Shown piece after piece: positions 1 through 8,412 of a stretch of 64,000 nt of DNA. Every line of letters starts with the position of its first letter. The stretch's first letter is position 1. This DNA comes from an uncultured Erysipelotrichales bacterium. Its GTDB lineage: Bacteria > Bacillota_I > Bacilli_A > Erysipelotrichales > Coprobacillaceae. The position numbers were made by a program, and so were the translations under genes. The notes beneath the pieces were generated by a model. The model was not told the DNA's origin and made no database searches. It saw only the letters and a program-made list of their open reading frames with translations. The stretch spans positions 15,866 through 79,865 of the forward strand of contig CAJTTM010000009.1 in the NCBI GenBank assembly GCA_910579135.1, written 5' to 3'.

Positions 1-1
1 T

Positions 2-109
2 ATTATAGGCTTATTATATATTCTTAACCCAATTATAACTTGTTTAGTAGGATCTCTATATCTATTTATTATGTCTGCTATATTATTTTTTTATAAACAA
101 CATTCCTGA
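2..109 (+). CDS. C-terminal end of a membrane protein (partial)
   Basis: An open frame entering from the left edge gives 35 residues and a TGA stop. The residues are almost all hydrophobic (two likely membrane segments, ending FFYKQHS), as in the last helices of a multi-pass transporter such as an MFS permease, but family assignment is not possible from this stub. It converges with and overlaps by 19 bases the end of the MocR-type regulator on the other strand. The start lies outside the window. Confidence 0.5.
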   Translation: MIGLLYILNPIITCLVGSLYLFIMSAILFFYKQHS

Positions 110-1410
110 ATTAATTTTGACAATAAAGAAATTGACTGATTTATTTTTTTAGTATCAATAGAAGCAAAAGATATCTTTAATATATGATGTACTATAGGAT
201 TAATTGCAATCTTATTTTCAATACATTTTTCTTCTAATCTATTTTCATCTATATCTTTTAATTCAATACAATAACATAAATAAGCTTCATTTAAATAATG
301 CTGATAAGGTAGATGCTCTTCTATCGCTTTTTTCATTTCTATATATTTTTCTTTATATTCTTTCTTTAATTTTCTTAAATGCTTTTCTAAATACCCATCT
401 ACAATATATCTAGAAAAAGCTAATTGTTCTAATTTTGAAGCAGTAGGTCCATAATCATTTTTAAAATGTTGATATATCTTTGAATACTGATCATTTAACA
501 CCATATAACTTATTCTAAGTGAAGGTAATAACAATCTAGAAAAAGAACCACAATAAATAATATTATCATTTTTAGAAAAACCTTGCATAGCATGATGATG
601 TTTTGAGGCATATGTTAATTCTCCATTATAATCATCTTCAATAATAAGAATGTTATGTTCTGTTGTATAAGTCATCAATTCTTCTCTTAGGTGATTCGAA
701 ATAGGTCTTTTCTTATTTCCTTGCGAAGCACTATTCATATATAAAACATCTACATCGTATTTTTTTAAATCTTCTACATCAATTCCACCATCATTACTAT
801 TTATAATCTTCACTTCATATCCATAAGATTCAAATACTCTTTGAGCTTGATCAGCTTCTTTTTCCATTGCGATAACTGTTTCTTTTTCAAAAAGACCACA
901 TAATATAAATAATAATGATTGATAATTAGATCCAATGAGTATTTTATCTGGTTGACTTAAAACTCCTCTTATTTTATAGGCATATTGACAAATTGCTTCT
1001 CTTAAAACATATTCACCTTGACTATCCCCATATGTTGACATATTTATCCTATCATCTAATACATCTTTAATATATCTTTTCCATGTACTCACTTCAAAAC
1101 TATCTTGTGATACAGTTTGAGAACGAAAATCATATAAATAAGAAACAGGCTTATGTATCATAGAATATTGATCAAACTGCTTATGAAGTTGTATTCTTTC
1201 TTCTTCAATATTTACAAAATAACCTATTTGAGGAACACTATAAATATATCCATCAATTAATAGCTTTTCATAAGCATGTTCAATTGTTGTTTGACTAGCC
1301 TTAAACATCTCACAACTCTTTCTAATGCTTGGTAATTGTGCTCCTTTTTTTAAATATCCATTAATAATATCCTCTCTATATTTAAAATAAACTTTTTCAT
1401 ATTTCTTCAT
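91..1410 (-). CDS. MocR-type GntR/aminotransferase transcriptional regulator
   Basis: 439 residues, the usual size for the MocR family. The N-terminal ~70 residues form a GntR winged helix (GAQLPSIRKSCEMFKASQTT, then a wing ending in GYIYSVPQIGYFV). Residues ~110-435 are a fold-type-I aminotransferase domain with the PLP-site stretch IIEDDYNGEL and a later SFSRLLLPSLRISYM segment, where family members usually keep a Lys after SFS; here the position reads Arg (GSFSRLLLP), so the Schiff-base lysine may be absent. Such proteins sense PLP or amino compounds and control B6, GABA or transport genes. The start is the ATG behind AGGTGA; the upstream GTG overlaps that SD. The likely target is the adjoining convergent transporter, by context only. 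Confidence 0.85.
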   Translation of the reverse strand: MKKYEKVYFKYREDIINGYLKKGAQLPSIRKSCEMFKASQTTIEHAYEKLLIDGYIYSVPQIGYFVNIEEERIQLHKQFDQYSMIHKPVSYLYDFRSQTVSQDSFEVSTWKRYIKDVLDDRINMSTYGDSQGEYVLREAICQYAYKIRGVLSQPDKILIGSNYQSLLFILCGLFEKETVIAMEKEADQAQRVFESYGYEVKIINSNDGGIDVEDLKKYDVDVLYMNSASQGNKKRPISNHLREELMTYTTEHNILIIEDDYNGELTYASKHHHAMQGFSKNDNIIYCGSFSRLLLPSLRISYMVLNDQYSKIYQHFKNDYGPTASKLEQLAFSRYIVDGYLEKHLRKLKKEYKEKYIEMKKAIEEHLPYQHYLNEAYLCYCIELKDIDENRLEEKCIENKIAINPIVHHILKISFASIDTKKINQSISLLSKLIQECCL

Positions 1411-1477
1411 CTTAATCACCTATGAAACATTTTACTAAACACTTATTTAATAGTCTATAATAAATTTCTACAAGAAA

Positions 1478-1506
1478 AACTATCTCCTTACTACAAAGAG
1501 ATAGTT
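1478..1506 (-). terminator. Terminator after the esterase gene
   Basis: Inverted repeat AACTATCTC / GAGATAGTT with an 11-base loop, followed on the minus strand by TTTTTC. It closes the HAD-esterase pair. Confidence 0.7.
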
Positions 1507-1510
1507 CATT

Positions 1511-2746
1511 TTAAATTTGTTCTTTTATCCATTGCCATACTAATTGATGACTTTCATCACATTTAGCTTCATTATTATCAAAATAAATCCATGACCAATG
1601 TCCATTATATTGGTAAGGATTCCCCTTATCATCATTATATTTTCCTGATGTATCAATAACATGATCAAAAGTAGAAACATGTAAAGAAGAAGCACTCATT
1701 GCTTTCAATCTTTTGATAGTAGGAATTTCATGCAAACTAGGAAGAACAACTGGATCATCCTTAGAATAAATGAAAAACATTGGTAAATCTTTAATAGATG
1801 ATAATTGTTCATCTGTTATACATTCATCTTTTAAAGCTTCACAAATTGGAATAATAGCTCGATATTGTTTAGGATACTTAATAGCCATTAAAAGTGACAT
1901 ATATCCACCATTTGAACATCCCACTAAGATAACCCTTTTAGCTTGACATCTTTTTTGAAAATACAGAATAAGTTCATTTAAAGATTCTTGATAAAAAGAA
2001 TTATCATCTGCAATAATATGACCATTATTTAAATTTGTTTGTTTACCATCTTTATCCATCCAATATGTTGGACATTGAGGTACCAATATATTAACCTTTC
2101 CAACTATTTCTTGGAATTTATGGCTTGTGAGAGCCGTTACTTTATTCGCAAGTAAAGTTACGTAAGGATCAGTTTGGTTAACTCCTCCTTCTCCTAAACC
2201 ATGCAACCATACAATAAGTGTATCGCTACTAGGGACATCATAATAAGCATAACGATATAAGGTATGATCACTTGATTGAAAATGATCTAATTTAAATACA
2301 TCAGCATCTGTTATTTTATCTGTAAATTCTGTATCTATATTAAAATCTTTAACCATAGATCCTTGAGATGTTAATCTTGCATTATCATTTTTAGTAATTG
2401 TTAGAAAATAAGGATCGCTCCATGTATTAAACTGAGTTTTCATACTAAATAATAATGGTGAACCCATTTCTGGGCTAACATAAAGTTCTAAAGCTATATA
2501 ATTTGAAGATCCTTGAACTGCATTAGCTGATTGATCACATAAATAGACATTTATAATTTGTCGTTCTATTTCAACAACTTCTATTGGGTAATCTTTTTTA
2601 GAAAAATGACATATTTGTTTTGTTTCTACTACTTTAAGATCATCTTTACTTATACTATCTAATTGGCTATCTAAAGCTATTAATACCTTAGAAACTCCAC
2701 ATCCCCAATCATATCCACTTATATAGATACTATATGTTCCTTTCAT
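1511..2746 (-). CDS. Alpha/beta-hydrolase esterase with N-terminal accessory domain
   Basis: 411 residues. The first ~165 look like a beta-rich accessory domain; the rest is an alpha/beta hydrolase of the prolyl-oligopeptidase/feruloyl esterase type. Visible are the oxyanion strand VWLHGLGEGG, the nucleophile elbow GCSNGG (Ser in G-x-S-x-G) and a late HWSWIYF region that may hold the catalytic His, with Asp in YSKDD. No signal peptide is seen, so action is probably intracellular on an ester or peptide substrate that cannot be named. It starts 12 bases after the HAD phosphatase stop with SD AAAGGAGA, so the two are co-transcribed. Confidence 0.8.
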   Translation of the reverse strand: MKGTYSIYISGYDWGCGVSKVLIALDSQLDSISKDDLKVVETKQICHFSKKDYPIEVVEIERQIINVYLCDQSANAVQGSSNYIALELYVSPEMGSPLLFSMKTQFNTWSDPYFLTITKNDNARLTSQGSMVKDFNIDTEFTDKITDADVFKLDHFQSSDHTLYRYAYYDVPSSDTLIVWLHGLGEGGVNQTDPYVTLLANKVTALTSHKFQEIVGKVNILVPQCPTYWMDKDGKQTNLNNGHIIADDNSFYQESLNELILYFQKRCQAKRVILVGCSNGGYMSLLMAIKYPKQYRAIIPICEALKDECITDEQLSSIKDLPMFFIYSKDDPVVLPSLHEIPTIKRLKAMSASSLHVSTFDHVIDTSGKYNDDKGNPYQYNGHWSWIYFDNNEAKCDESHQLVWQWIKEQI

Positions 2747-2758
2747 AATCTTCTCCTT

Positions 2759-3610
2759 TTATTCACTAAGGACAGGCATATGTTTATATAATGAAGCAGC
2801 TATTCCATCTTCTTCATTTGATAAAGTAATTTCATCTGCAATATCTTTTAATTCTTGTACAGCATTTTCCATAGCCACACCTATTCCAGCATATTTCACC
2901 ATTGATGAATCATTTTGTCCATCACCAAAAGCAATCATCTCATCTCTATTATATCCCATTGGAATTAAAACGGTATCTAAAGCCTTTGCTTTATCAATTC
3001 CTTTTGCAGTAAATTCAAAATAGAAATCACCTGTAAACATACAACTTAATGTATCCTTAAAAGGTTCCATCATTTCCTTATAATGTTCTTGTAAATATTC
3101 AGGATCACTAGTTGTCAATATTTTATTTAAAGGATAATCTACAAAAGCTGCTAGATCATCAATCTCACATAGCTTAAACTTTCCACCTCTTGATTCATAT
3201 TGAATCACATCAAAAGGTTTTCCTTTCCAAGTAATCCAATTATCATATACATTATTTACAAACATATATTCACCCTTATCAATCATAGGACGAACTTTTT
3301 CAAATTTCTTCATATGTTCTAATACTGCTTTTCCTTCTTCTACACTCATCGCTTGATTAAATATCACTTCTTTTGTTTGACAATCAATCACTTTTGATCC
3401 ATTAAACGCAACAAGTAACCCATGGTATTTATCCATTTGTAATTCTTTTGCGATATCTTCTAATCCAGAAGTTGGTCTTCCAGAAGCTAGAATCAATATT
3501 ACTCCTTTTTCTTCAGCTTTTAATAAAGCTTCTTTTGTTTTTGGTGTAATCACTTTCTTACCATTAGTTAATGTCCCATCAACATCCATAATAATAACTT
3601 TTATACTCAT
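2759..3610 (-). CDS. Cof-type HAD-IIB family hydrolase
   Basis: 283 residues, the normal length. Motif I is MDVDGTLT with the nucleophile Asp, motif II LASGRP, and the C-terminal Mg-binding motif IAFGDGQNDSSM with the preceding Lys in KGIDKAKAL. The C2B cap lies at about residues 85-190. These enzymes dephosphorylate sugar phosphates or cofactors such as FMN; the substrate is unknown. It is one of four Cof-type paralogues in the window and most resembles the one near 26.5 kb. SD GGAGGG precedes the ATG; the esterase gene follows immediately. Confidence 0.9.
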   Translation of the reverse strand: MSIKVIIMDVDGTLTNGKKVITPKTKEALLKAEEKGVILILASGRPTSGLEDIAKELQMDKYHGLLVAFNGSKVIDCQTKEVIFNQAMSVEEGKAVLEHMKKFEKVRPMIDKGEYMFVNNVYDNWITWKGKPFDVIQYESRGGKFKLCEIDDLAAFVDYPLNKILTTSDPEYLQEHYKEMMEPFKDTLSCMFTGDFYFEFTAKGIDKAKALDTVLIPMGYNRDEMIAFGDGQNDSSMVKYAGIGVAMENAVQELKDIADEITLSNEEDGIAASLYKHMPVLSE

Positions 3611-3734
3611 ATATTTCCCTCCTATATATAGCTAATCATATACAAATAATATATTTTTTCAATATTTCATACTTAATTTGAAAAAAAATTATAAGTATTT
3701 TTCTAATTTATGGCAAATTATTTTCAAGTGGACT

Positions 3735-3758
3735 AAAAAAGAGTGGCTATTCCACTCC
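3735..3758 (-). terminator. Terminator downstream of recO
   Basis: Hairpin GAGTGG / CCACTC with a 5-base loop and a run of six T on the minus strand. It ends the C39-ybeY-cdd-era-recO operon about 95 bases after the recO stop. Confidence 0.75.
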
Positions 3759-3852
3759 CGTTTAGAATCGTATTCCAGATGACGAAACACTTACTTATAA
3801 CTATCTCAGTTAAAGGTCGAGATTTACCTTCTGTTAAGTTAAAAAGATTAAC
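3759..3852 (-). other. Structured 3' UTR after recO
   Basis: The segment between the recO stop and its terminator contains two further small inverted repeats on the minus strand (AAGTTAA/TTAACTT and AAGGT/ACCTT). No known RNA family was recognised. It could be a long 3' UTR or a small processed RNA. Confidence 0.25.
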
Positions 3853-4596
3853 TTATATACCTTTAAATAAACTATCAACAAAAACTTTTGATTTAAACTG
3901 AATACCTGCGTATTCCTCTATATAATAATCAAAAAAAGGAATTAATTCTTTAAGAAAGACATCATCATAATGAAACTTATCAATATCATTAATACTTAAC
4001 TTATTAAGATGTCTAAAAGCTTTTAAAACCTGTACTTCCATTAAAGGAAGTGATCCTCTATGTTCATAACAAACAAATCCTCCATTTAAAGAGATAGAAA
4101 CAACCTTTTTATCATCACAATGAATACATTTATTGACTTCTAATTCAACACCCTCATGTTTTAAAACATGAGATAAGAAAAACAAATAAACACCTAAAAC
4201 TGAATAACCATTATTTAAAGCCTCTAAAGAAGTTTTTAAAAATTGAAACTGTTCTAAAGAAGGTTGATTTTCTTCCACATAGCGATAATAATATTCTAAA
4301 ATAACATTCGCAATAATTTCACTATCTATATTTTCCTTGATTTGTCGATAATATTGACTGACTTCTGATCTAATTAAAGTTGAAATTCCCTTTTTTAAAA
4401 TAATATCTAAATAGCTATTAGTTATAGGCGAACACCCAGAAGCAGTTTTACTTGTTAGTTTCCTTGCTCCTTTCACCATAACACTTATCTTTCCATATTC
4501 TAAACTATAAATATGAGCAATAACATCATTTTCCTTATAAGGAGTATTTTTTAAAATAATCGCTTCTATTCTCTGTTGATTAGTAGTCGTTTTCAT
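3853..4596 (-). CDS. recO: DNA repair protein RecO
   Basis: 247 residues, normal for RecO, which binds ssDNA/SSB and loads RecA with RecR in the RecF pathway. The N-terminal OB fold is seen at residues 8-80 (IILKNTPYKENDVIAHIYS, then GKISVMVKGARK). The zinc module is reduced: CIHCDD is followed about 20 residues later by a lone Cys-Glu-His, so the four-Cys site is not complete. The start overlaps the era 3' end by 17 bases, indicating translational coupling in the era-recO arrangement usual for Firmicutes. Confidence 0.93.
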   Translation of the reverse strand: MKTTTNQQRIEAIILKNTPYKENDVIAHIYSLEYGKISVMVKGARKLTSKTASGCSPITNSYLDIILKKGISTLIRSEVSQYYRQIKENIDSEIIANVILEYYYRYVEENQPSLEQFQFLKTSLEALNNGYSVLGVYLFFLSHVLKHEGVELEVNKCIHCDDKKVVSISLNGGFVCYEHRGSLPLMEVQVLKAFRHLNKLSINDIDKFHYDDVFLKELIPFFDYYIEEYAGIQFKSKVFVDSLFKGI

Positions 4597-5470
4597 CGTA
4601 ACCGAACTCTCTTAAATATTTCTGTTTATTACGCCAATTCTTTTCTACTTTTACAAATAATTCTAAAGAAACAGGAGTCTGTAAGAATCTTTTCATTTCT
4701 CTTCTTGCATTCTCTCTGATTTTTTTGATCATTTGTCCACCCTTACCAATAATAATTCCTTTTTGACTTGGTCTATCCACAACAATAGCTGCCATGATTT
4801 CTACACCATTTTCATCTTCACTCATTTTTTCAATGACAATCGCAACACTATGAGGAACTTCTTCTCTTGTAAAGTATAAAATCTTTTCTCTAATAAATTC
4901 TGCCATAATAAATTTTTCAGGATGATCAGTAATATGATCTTTTGGATAATACATAACACCTTCATTAAGTTCGTTCTTAATTGTTTTTAAAAGAACATCT
5001 ACATTATCTCCATTCATTGCACTTATTGGAATAATTTCTTTAAATGAATACAATTCTTTCCATTCACTTAACTTCTTAATAATTTCATCCTTGCTTAATA
5101 AATCAATCTTATTTAAAAGAAGATAAACTGGTCCATCAGCCTCTTTTAATCTTTCTACAATAAAACGATCACCTCTACCAATCTTTTCATCAGCAGGCGC
5201 AATAAATAAAACAACATCTACTCCATAAATACTATTAAGGGCTGTTGTATTCATAAACGAACCCAAACCATCTTGTGGTTTATGAATGCCTGGTGTATCC
5301 ATAAAAATAATCTGTGACTCATCATCAGTATAAATACCCTGAATGGTATTCCTTGTTGTTTGAGCAGTTGATGAAATAATTGCTAGTTTTGTTTCTAAAA
5401 TATGATTTAATAATGTTGACTTCCCAACATTAGGTCTTCCTACTATACTTACAAATCCTGATTTAAACAT
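4580..5470 (-). CDS. era: GTPase Era
   Basis: 296 residues. The G domain shows G1 GRPNVGKST, G3 DTPG and G4 NKID; the C-terminal KH domain has GKGGQMIKKI. Era binds the 3' end of 16S rRNA and checks 30S maturation. Its neighbour ybeY processes the same rRNA, so the operon groups two small-subunit maturation factors. The ATG overlaps the cdd stop as TAATG, and the end overlaps recO, consistent with coupled translation. Confidence 0.97.
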   Translation of the reverse strand: MFKSGFVSIVGRPNVGKSTLLNHILETKLAIISSTAQTTRNTIQGIYTDDESQIIFMDTPGIHKPQDGLGSFMNTTALNSIYGVDVVLFIAPADEKIGRGDRFIVERLKEADGPVYLLLNKIDLLSKDEIIKKLSEWKELYSFKEIIPISAMNGDNVDVLLKTIKNELNEGVMYYPKDHITDHPEKFIMAEFIREKILYFTREEVPHSVAIVIEKMSEDENGVEIMAAIVVDRPSQKGIIIGKGGQMIKKIRENARREMKRFLQTPVSLELFVKVEKNWRNKQKYLREFGYDENDY

Positions 5471-5865
5471 TATAAACTCTCTCCTATAAACGCTAATGGC
5501 ATTAACTTTTCTATATTTGTGACTTGATAAAAATCTTTACACCCTAAAATAATAGGTGTTTGAGGATTCATCAATTCAGATAAGACTTGACGACAAGCTC
5601 CACATGGAGAAATCAAAGGCTGACAATCTGCAACGATTGCGAGTGCTAAAATATCATCTTTTCTATATCCTTGACAATAAGCTTGAAAAACTGCATTTCT
5701 TTCAGCACACATCGTTGAACCATACGCCGCATTTTCAATATTACAACCATGAATTTTTTTGCCATCTTTAAGCAAAAGACAAGCACCTACCGCAAAATGA
5801 GAATAAGGTATATATGCCTTTTCACTTGCTTGAAAAGCCTCATCTACTAATATTTGATAATCCAT
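5470..5865 (-). CDS. cdd: Cytidine deaminase
   Basis: 131 residues, the homotetrameric type. The zinc site is plain: CAERNAVF supplies Cys and the catalytic Glu, and PCGACRQV the two further Cys. It deaminates cytidine and deoxycytidine for pyrimidine salvage. It lies between ybeY and era with TAATG overlaps on both sides. In many Firmicutes dgkA stands between ybeY and cdd; it is absent here. Confidence 0.96.
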   Translation of the reverse strand: MDYQILVDEAFQASEKAYIPYSHFAVGACLLLKDGKKIHGCNIENAAYGSTMCAERNAVFQAYCQGYRKDDILALAIVADCQPLISPCGACRQVLSELMNPQTPIILGCKDFYQVTNIEKLMPLAFIGESL

Positions 5866-6329
5866 TAGTCTTTCTCTCTTTCAATATGTAAAAAACTTAA
5901 AATTTCTTTTTGTTTACTAAACATAACTTTTTCATCTTCTTCATTCATGTGATCATATCCTAATAAATGTAACAATCCATGAGTAAATAAAAAACACATC
6001 TCTCTTCTTAAAGAATGTTCATATTCTTCAGCTTGACTTTTCGCATGGTCAACTGAAATAAAAATATCTCCAATATTTCTAGGCATGCCATCAACATAAA
6101 ATTGATCATTATCCTCTAAAGCAAAACTAATGACATCAGTTGCTCTATCAATCTGTCGATATTCCCTATTAATTTCATGAATTCTTTCATCATCAACTAA
6201 TACACAAGACATTTCAATATCATCATCAATCTTTAAATCATCTAAAGTTGTTTCAATAATTTTCATAAAATCATTTTCATAATCTTCTTGAAAATTATTG
6301 ACTTCACTCGTATACATAAAATCAATCAT
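5865..6329 (-). CDS. ybeY: Endoribonuclease YbeY (rRNA maturation)
   Basis: 154 residues. The family signature HGLLHLLGYDH gives the three zinc-binding His. YbeY is a metal-dependent RNase involved in 16S rRNA 3' maturation and 70S quality control. The start follows the stop of the C39-ABC gene at once (TAGATG), so it is read from the same transcript. Confidence 0.96.
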   Translation of the reverse strand: MIDFMYTSEVNNFQEDYENDFMKIIETTLDDLKIDDDIEMSCVLVDDERIHEINREYRQIDRATDVISFALEDNDQFYVDGMPRNIGDIFISVDHAKSQAEEYEHSLRREMCFLFTHGLLHLLGYDHMNEEDEKVMFSKQKEILSFLHIEREKD

Positions 6330-8360
6330 CTAATCATCCTTTTTCTTTAATTTACCTTTATCAATTATAACATAATCATCATTTCTATTCACTAATTTTG
6401 TTTGATGATTCACCATAATTAGAATTTTATCACTATAATTTTTCACAATATAACGATAAATTCTCCCCGCACTCCTTGTATCCATATGAGAAAAGACCTC
6501 ATCTAATATATAAACATCATATTCTCTTAAAAATAACCTTATTAATGCGACAACCTGTCTTTCTCCAGAAGATAATGGACTTCCATCTTCATTTAAAACA
6601 ACTTTAAATTGATCTTCTAAAAAAGAATATCCAAAACTTTTTAAAAGAGATAAAATCTTTTTTCTATCGTCAATTAGAAAATTATCATATAAAGACATAT
6701 GAAAAAAGGTGGGAGTATCACATTCATAACCAATATGTTCATATAATGAAGATAAATCTATATCTCTTAACTCTTGGTCATTGAAATAAATATCGCCATT
6801 ATAATGAAGATCATTTCCCATTAAAAGTCTTAAAAACGTAGATTTTCCACTTCCACTACTTCCCTTTACATATAATGTTTTTTCAATATCTAAATCAACA
6901 TGTTCAAATAAATTTTGGCGATATCCATAAGAATAACTTACGTTATCTAATGTTATTCTTTTGATAGAATCTTTTATCTTCTCTTTCTCTACTTTTTGAT
7001 ATTGAAAATTCTTATATCTTTCATAGATTAATTTCATTTGTTGATATTCAAAAGATAAAGAAACTAACGATAAAAAAGAAGGTATCATCGTTTGAACTAA
7101 CATATAAAATGTCACTAAATTTCCTAAAGATATTTTCTTATAACTGTAAAACCATAGTCCAATAATCAAAATAACAAAAAAAGCAATCTGTATCATAATA
7201 GAAATAAAACTATTCATAATAATAGATTTCTTTTCCTTATCTTCTTTAGATAAAGCATAATCAATATAGATATTATGATAATCATTTTTTCTATTTTTTA
7301 CATCAAATCTTTTTAAAACAAAAATATTTTCTATATACTCTAATAAAGTTTGATGATGTTGATAATATTTTTCTAAATGATTTTTAGAAATTTTCTTTAA
7401 ATGAGGTACAGTATACCTCATATAAATAACAATAACTATAAACATAATAAGAATAACACCCGTAAGTATAGGTTGAATAAAAAATAAACCTATAGAGAAT
7501 AAAATAAAAATAATGGCATGCAATAAAATATTTTCAAATAAAGATGTACTCATTTCACTTAATTGATAAAGGCTTAATAATTGACTATGAATAACAGCTT
7601 TAGATTGATGATAAAAAGACATTGGTAAATCTACGAGATGAGAAATTGGACTCAAAACATAATCTTCATCTAATACTCTTTGTAATTCTACAAGGTGAAT
7701 ATTTTGGTGTTTCTCCATGGCTAAGCGCAATAATTCTATAATAATATAAGCAACACTTAACATAGCCATATAAAAGTAAGGTGTTTTGATATTAATAACA
7801 TCTATTATGATTTGAAACATAAAACTTGCGATAAAAGAGAAAAAGGAAATACTTATTCCTGAGAGCAAAAAGTGAAAAACTTCACTAAGATATAATTGAA
7901 AACTTTCTTTTACAAATTGAAAGTAATCTTTTTCTTTATCATCTGGTACTCTTCCTATATGTAATATAGAAATCATCATAGATGAATATAATTGTTCAAT
8001 CTCTTCTTTATATAAAGTTATTAACCCTTGTGCTGGATCTCCTATAATATATTCATCATCATGAATTTCAAATAAAACAACATAATGTCCATAACCATCT
8101 ACATTTAGATGAAGAATACAAGGCAATATAACATTTTCTTTAATATCATCTAAAGAAGCTTCATAAGCCTTAGCTTCTACTTGATATTCCTTTAAACACT
8201 CTAATAACCCTTTAATACTAATTCCATTTTCATCCATCCTACATTTTTCTTTAATACTTTTTAACTCTATATGAATACCTTTATTTTTAAGTATCATATA
8301 AATACAATAGGCCCCACATGCCTTTGGTTCATCTTGTAATTCTATATAATATTTTTTCAT
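6330..8360 (-). CDS. C39 peptidase-containing ABC exporter (bacteriocin-type)
   Basis: 676 residues in the order peptidase, membrane domain, ATPase. Residues 1-130 are a C39 peptidase with catalytic Cys in KACGAYC, His in GYGHYVV and Asp in IGDPAQG. About six membrane segments span residues 165-430. The ATPase has Walker A GSSGSGKST and signature LSSGERQ. Such proteins cut double-glycine leaders and export the mature peptide. No leader peptide, immunity gene or accessory protein is near; downstream are ybeY, cdd, era and recO. Its SD lies inside the terminator hairpin of the preceding aminotransferase gene. The substrate is unknown and may be encoded elsewhere. Confidence 0.88.
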   Translation of the reverse strand: MKKYYIELQDEPKACGAYCIYMILKNKGIHIELKSIKEKCRMDENGISIKGLLECLKEYQVEAKAYEASLDDIKENVILPCILHLNVDGYGHYVVLFEIHDDEYIIGDPAQGLITLYKEEIEQLYSSMMISILHIGRVPDDKEKDYFQFVKESFQLYLSEVFHFLLSGISISFFSFIASFMFQIIIDVINIKTPYFYMAMLSVAYIIIELLRLAMEKHQNIHLVELQRVLDEDYVLSPISHLVDLPMSFYHQSKAVIHSQLLSLYQLSEMSTSLFENILLHAIIFILFSIGLFFIQPILTGVILIMFIVIVIYMRYTVPHLKKISKNHLEKYYQHHQTLLEYIENIFVLKRFDVKNRKNDYHNIYIDYALSKEDKEKKSIIMNSFISIMIQIAFFVILIIGLWFYSYKKISLGNLVTFYMLVQTMIPSFLSLVSLSFEYQQMKLIYERYKNFQYQKVEKEKIKDSIKRITLDNVSYSYGYRQNLFEHVDLDIEKTLYVKGSSGSGKSTFLRLLMGNDLHYNGDIYFNDQELRDIDLSSLYEHIGYECDTPTFFHMSLYDNFLIDDRKKILSLLKSFGYSFLEDQFKVVLNEDGSPLSSGERQVVALIRLFLREYDVYILDEVFSHMDTRSAGRIYRYIVKNYSDKILIMVNHQTKLVNRNDDYVIIDKGKLKKKDD

Positions 8361-8401
8361 AAAAAAAGACCTCCTATTATTACATTCTAAAAAAATAGGA
8401 G
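8361..8401 (-). terminator. Terminator fused with the SD of the C39-ABC gene
   Basis: On the minus strand CTCCTATT pairs with AATAGGAG across a 15-base loop, followed by GTC and seven T that run straight into the ATG of the exporter gene. The 3' arm contains AGGAGG, the only good SD for that gene, nine bases from the ATG. The element therefore both can end aminotransferase transcripts and can hide the exporter's ribosome binding site. Confidence 0.7.
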
Positions 8402-8412
8402 ATTTTCTTTTT

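Noticed and set aside
8361..8412. Double-glycine leader peptide gene next to the C39 exporter
   Set aside because: The space holds only the terminator/SD hairpin, and no short ORF with a GG leader was found in the flanking intergenic regions.
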